NCBI GenBank assembly: GCA_022561955.1
Contig: JADFQF010000091.1
Coordinates: forward strand, 1 to 6,337
DNA length: 6,337 bases
DNA from: Chloroflexota bacterium
GTDB lineage: Bacteria; Chloroflexota; Dehalococcoidia; SAR202; UBA11138
Reading direction: 5' to 3'
The position numbers were made by a program, and so were the translations under genes. The first letter of the stretch is position 1; each line of letters begins with the position of its first letter. The notes beneath the pieces were generated by a model, which made no database searches, had not been told where the DNA came from, and worked only from the letters and a program-made list of their open reading frames with translations. This document shows, in pieces, positions 5,887 to 6,337 of this stretch.

Positions 5887-5952
5887 GCTCTACTTTCCCC
5901 TCCAGCTCAGAGACTTTCCTTCAGTCTCCGCAGCGTTCTTTTCCTCCTTTAA

Positions 5953-5958
5953 CTTATA
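5953..5958 (-). promoter_or_regulatory. Candidate -10 box for the glycosyltransferase operon
   Basis: On the - strand TATAAG matches the sigma-70-type -10 consensus at five of six positions. It lies about 65 bases before the GTG start. The hexamer 17 bases upstream (GACCCA, 5976-5981) is a poor -35 element and overlaps a direct repeat, which would suit an activator-dependent promoter. An AAAGGAGG (5943-5950) lies just downstream, near the expected transcription start, and is not followed by a usable ATG, GTG or TTG. Confidence 0.35.
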
Positions 5959-5969
5959 GTCGTCGAATT

Positions 5970-6010
5970 TGCCAGTGGGTCTTTAAGGATGCGAAGACCT
6001 GCCAGTGGGT
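5970..6010. repeat. Direct repeat pair of 11 bases at 30-base spacing
   Basis: TGCCAGTGGGT occurs exactly at 5970-5980 and 6000-6010. The spacing is close to three helical turns, so a protein bound at both copies would sit on the same DNA face. The first copy overlaps the -35 position of the candidate promoter for the glycosyltransferase operon. The pair is therefore a candidate activator or repressor site. Confidence 0.45.
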
Positions 6011-6337
6011 GACGAGTCAGGGTGGGAATGTGAGCGTCTGTGATAAGACTATCGCTGGTGTAAATGGTTGCTTAGCTCACCAAAATACTAGGCATTATGG
6101 TGGATTTCCGACTATTGCTGATGAGAATATCTCTCCCGTTTAGTTGAGAGTCGCGGGTCAAAATTACAATATGTGGCGGCGGCTCTTTGCATACTTCTCA
6201 CTTCATAACGCAATGAAAACTGCTCACGTCAGCGTGAGGAAGTACCTTGTGTTAACCATAGGCACTCATTGTGCCTTTGCGTCTGTAGCCATTGGCGCAC
6301 CCTTACTTTCTTCTACTACCGAAGTGCAGCTAGCTAT

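Larger units (their letters stand above)
5887..6337. other. AT-richer intergenic region upstream of the glycosyltransferase operon
   Basis: These 451 bases carry no gene that I can support. They hold the putative promoter and direct repeats near 5953-6010 and three small dyads: 6078-6102 (imperfect, CACCAAAAT with ATTATGGTG), 6223-6238 (CTCACG with CGTGAG) and 6260-6276 (AGGCAC with GTGCCT, then TT). A + strand frame is open without an ATG through about 5940-6143, but it has low-GC third positions and no recognisable motif, so it is not called. Whatever gene lies further right begins or ends outside the window. Confidence 0.5.

Noticed and set aside
6009..6143. Small + strand frame of about 45 codons at the right end
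   Set aside because: There is no good ribosome binding site, third positions are AT-rich unlike the other genes, and no recognisable motif; CQWV appears twice only because of the DNA repeat.
1..6337. CRISPR array, transposase, insertion-sequence ends or toxin-antitoxin pair
   Set aside because: I saw no regularly spaced repeats beyond the single 11-base pair, no DDE or recombinase motifs, and no small paired ORFs.

Overview
The window has moderately high GC and holds five recognisable genes plus decayed material. The mix of genes suggests an environmental Chloroflexota-like bacterium, possibly in the Dehalococcoidia/SAR202 area: paralogous NarL-type regulators ending in a near-identical recognition helix, a secreted gluzincin with a Pro/Thr/Glu-rich linker, and a phosphatidylinositol-phosphate-synthase-like enzyme paired with a PimA-like glycosyltransferase. 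This placement is inferred from gene character alone; no marker gene or rRNA is present.

Left part, + strand (1-2110): the C-terminal part of a NarL/FixJ response regulator whose receiver half has decayed into stop-bearing sequence (about 5-538), then an intact paralogue (678-1397), a clear intrinsic terminator (1458-1489), and a stand-alone CheW (1564-2052) with a strong Shine-Dalgarno and a 5' leader hairpin. The two regulators look like a tandem duplication in which the upstream copy has lost phosphorylation. CheW is probably a separate transcription unit. A long perfect palindrome (2078-2109) separates it from the convergent gene that follows.

Middle, - strand (2145-3608): an exported HEXXH metallopeptidase of the peptidase MA-like type. 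After the catalytic domain comes a proline-rich linker, then a C-terminal tail with the protein's only cysteine, a hydrophobic segment and a basic cluster. This layout resembles MYXO-CTERM-type sorting tails.

Upstream of the peptidase lies a gap of about 440 bases (3609-4051) without a convincing complete gene. It holds one stop-interrupted stretch on the - strand with coding-like base use, and one stem.

Right part, - strand (4052-5886): a GT4 glycosyltransferase (PimA-like) followed after 41 bases by a CDP-alcohol phosphatidyltransferase with the complete catalytic motif and phosphatidylinositol phosphate synthase-like features. Together they could make a phosphatidylinositol-type lipid and glycosylate it at the inner face of the membrane. 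The last 450 bases (5887-6337) are the upstream region of this pair. They are more AT-rich and carry a TATAAG -10-like box, an 11-base direct repeat at 30-base spacing overlapping the -35 position, and several small dyads. No gene is evident there.
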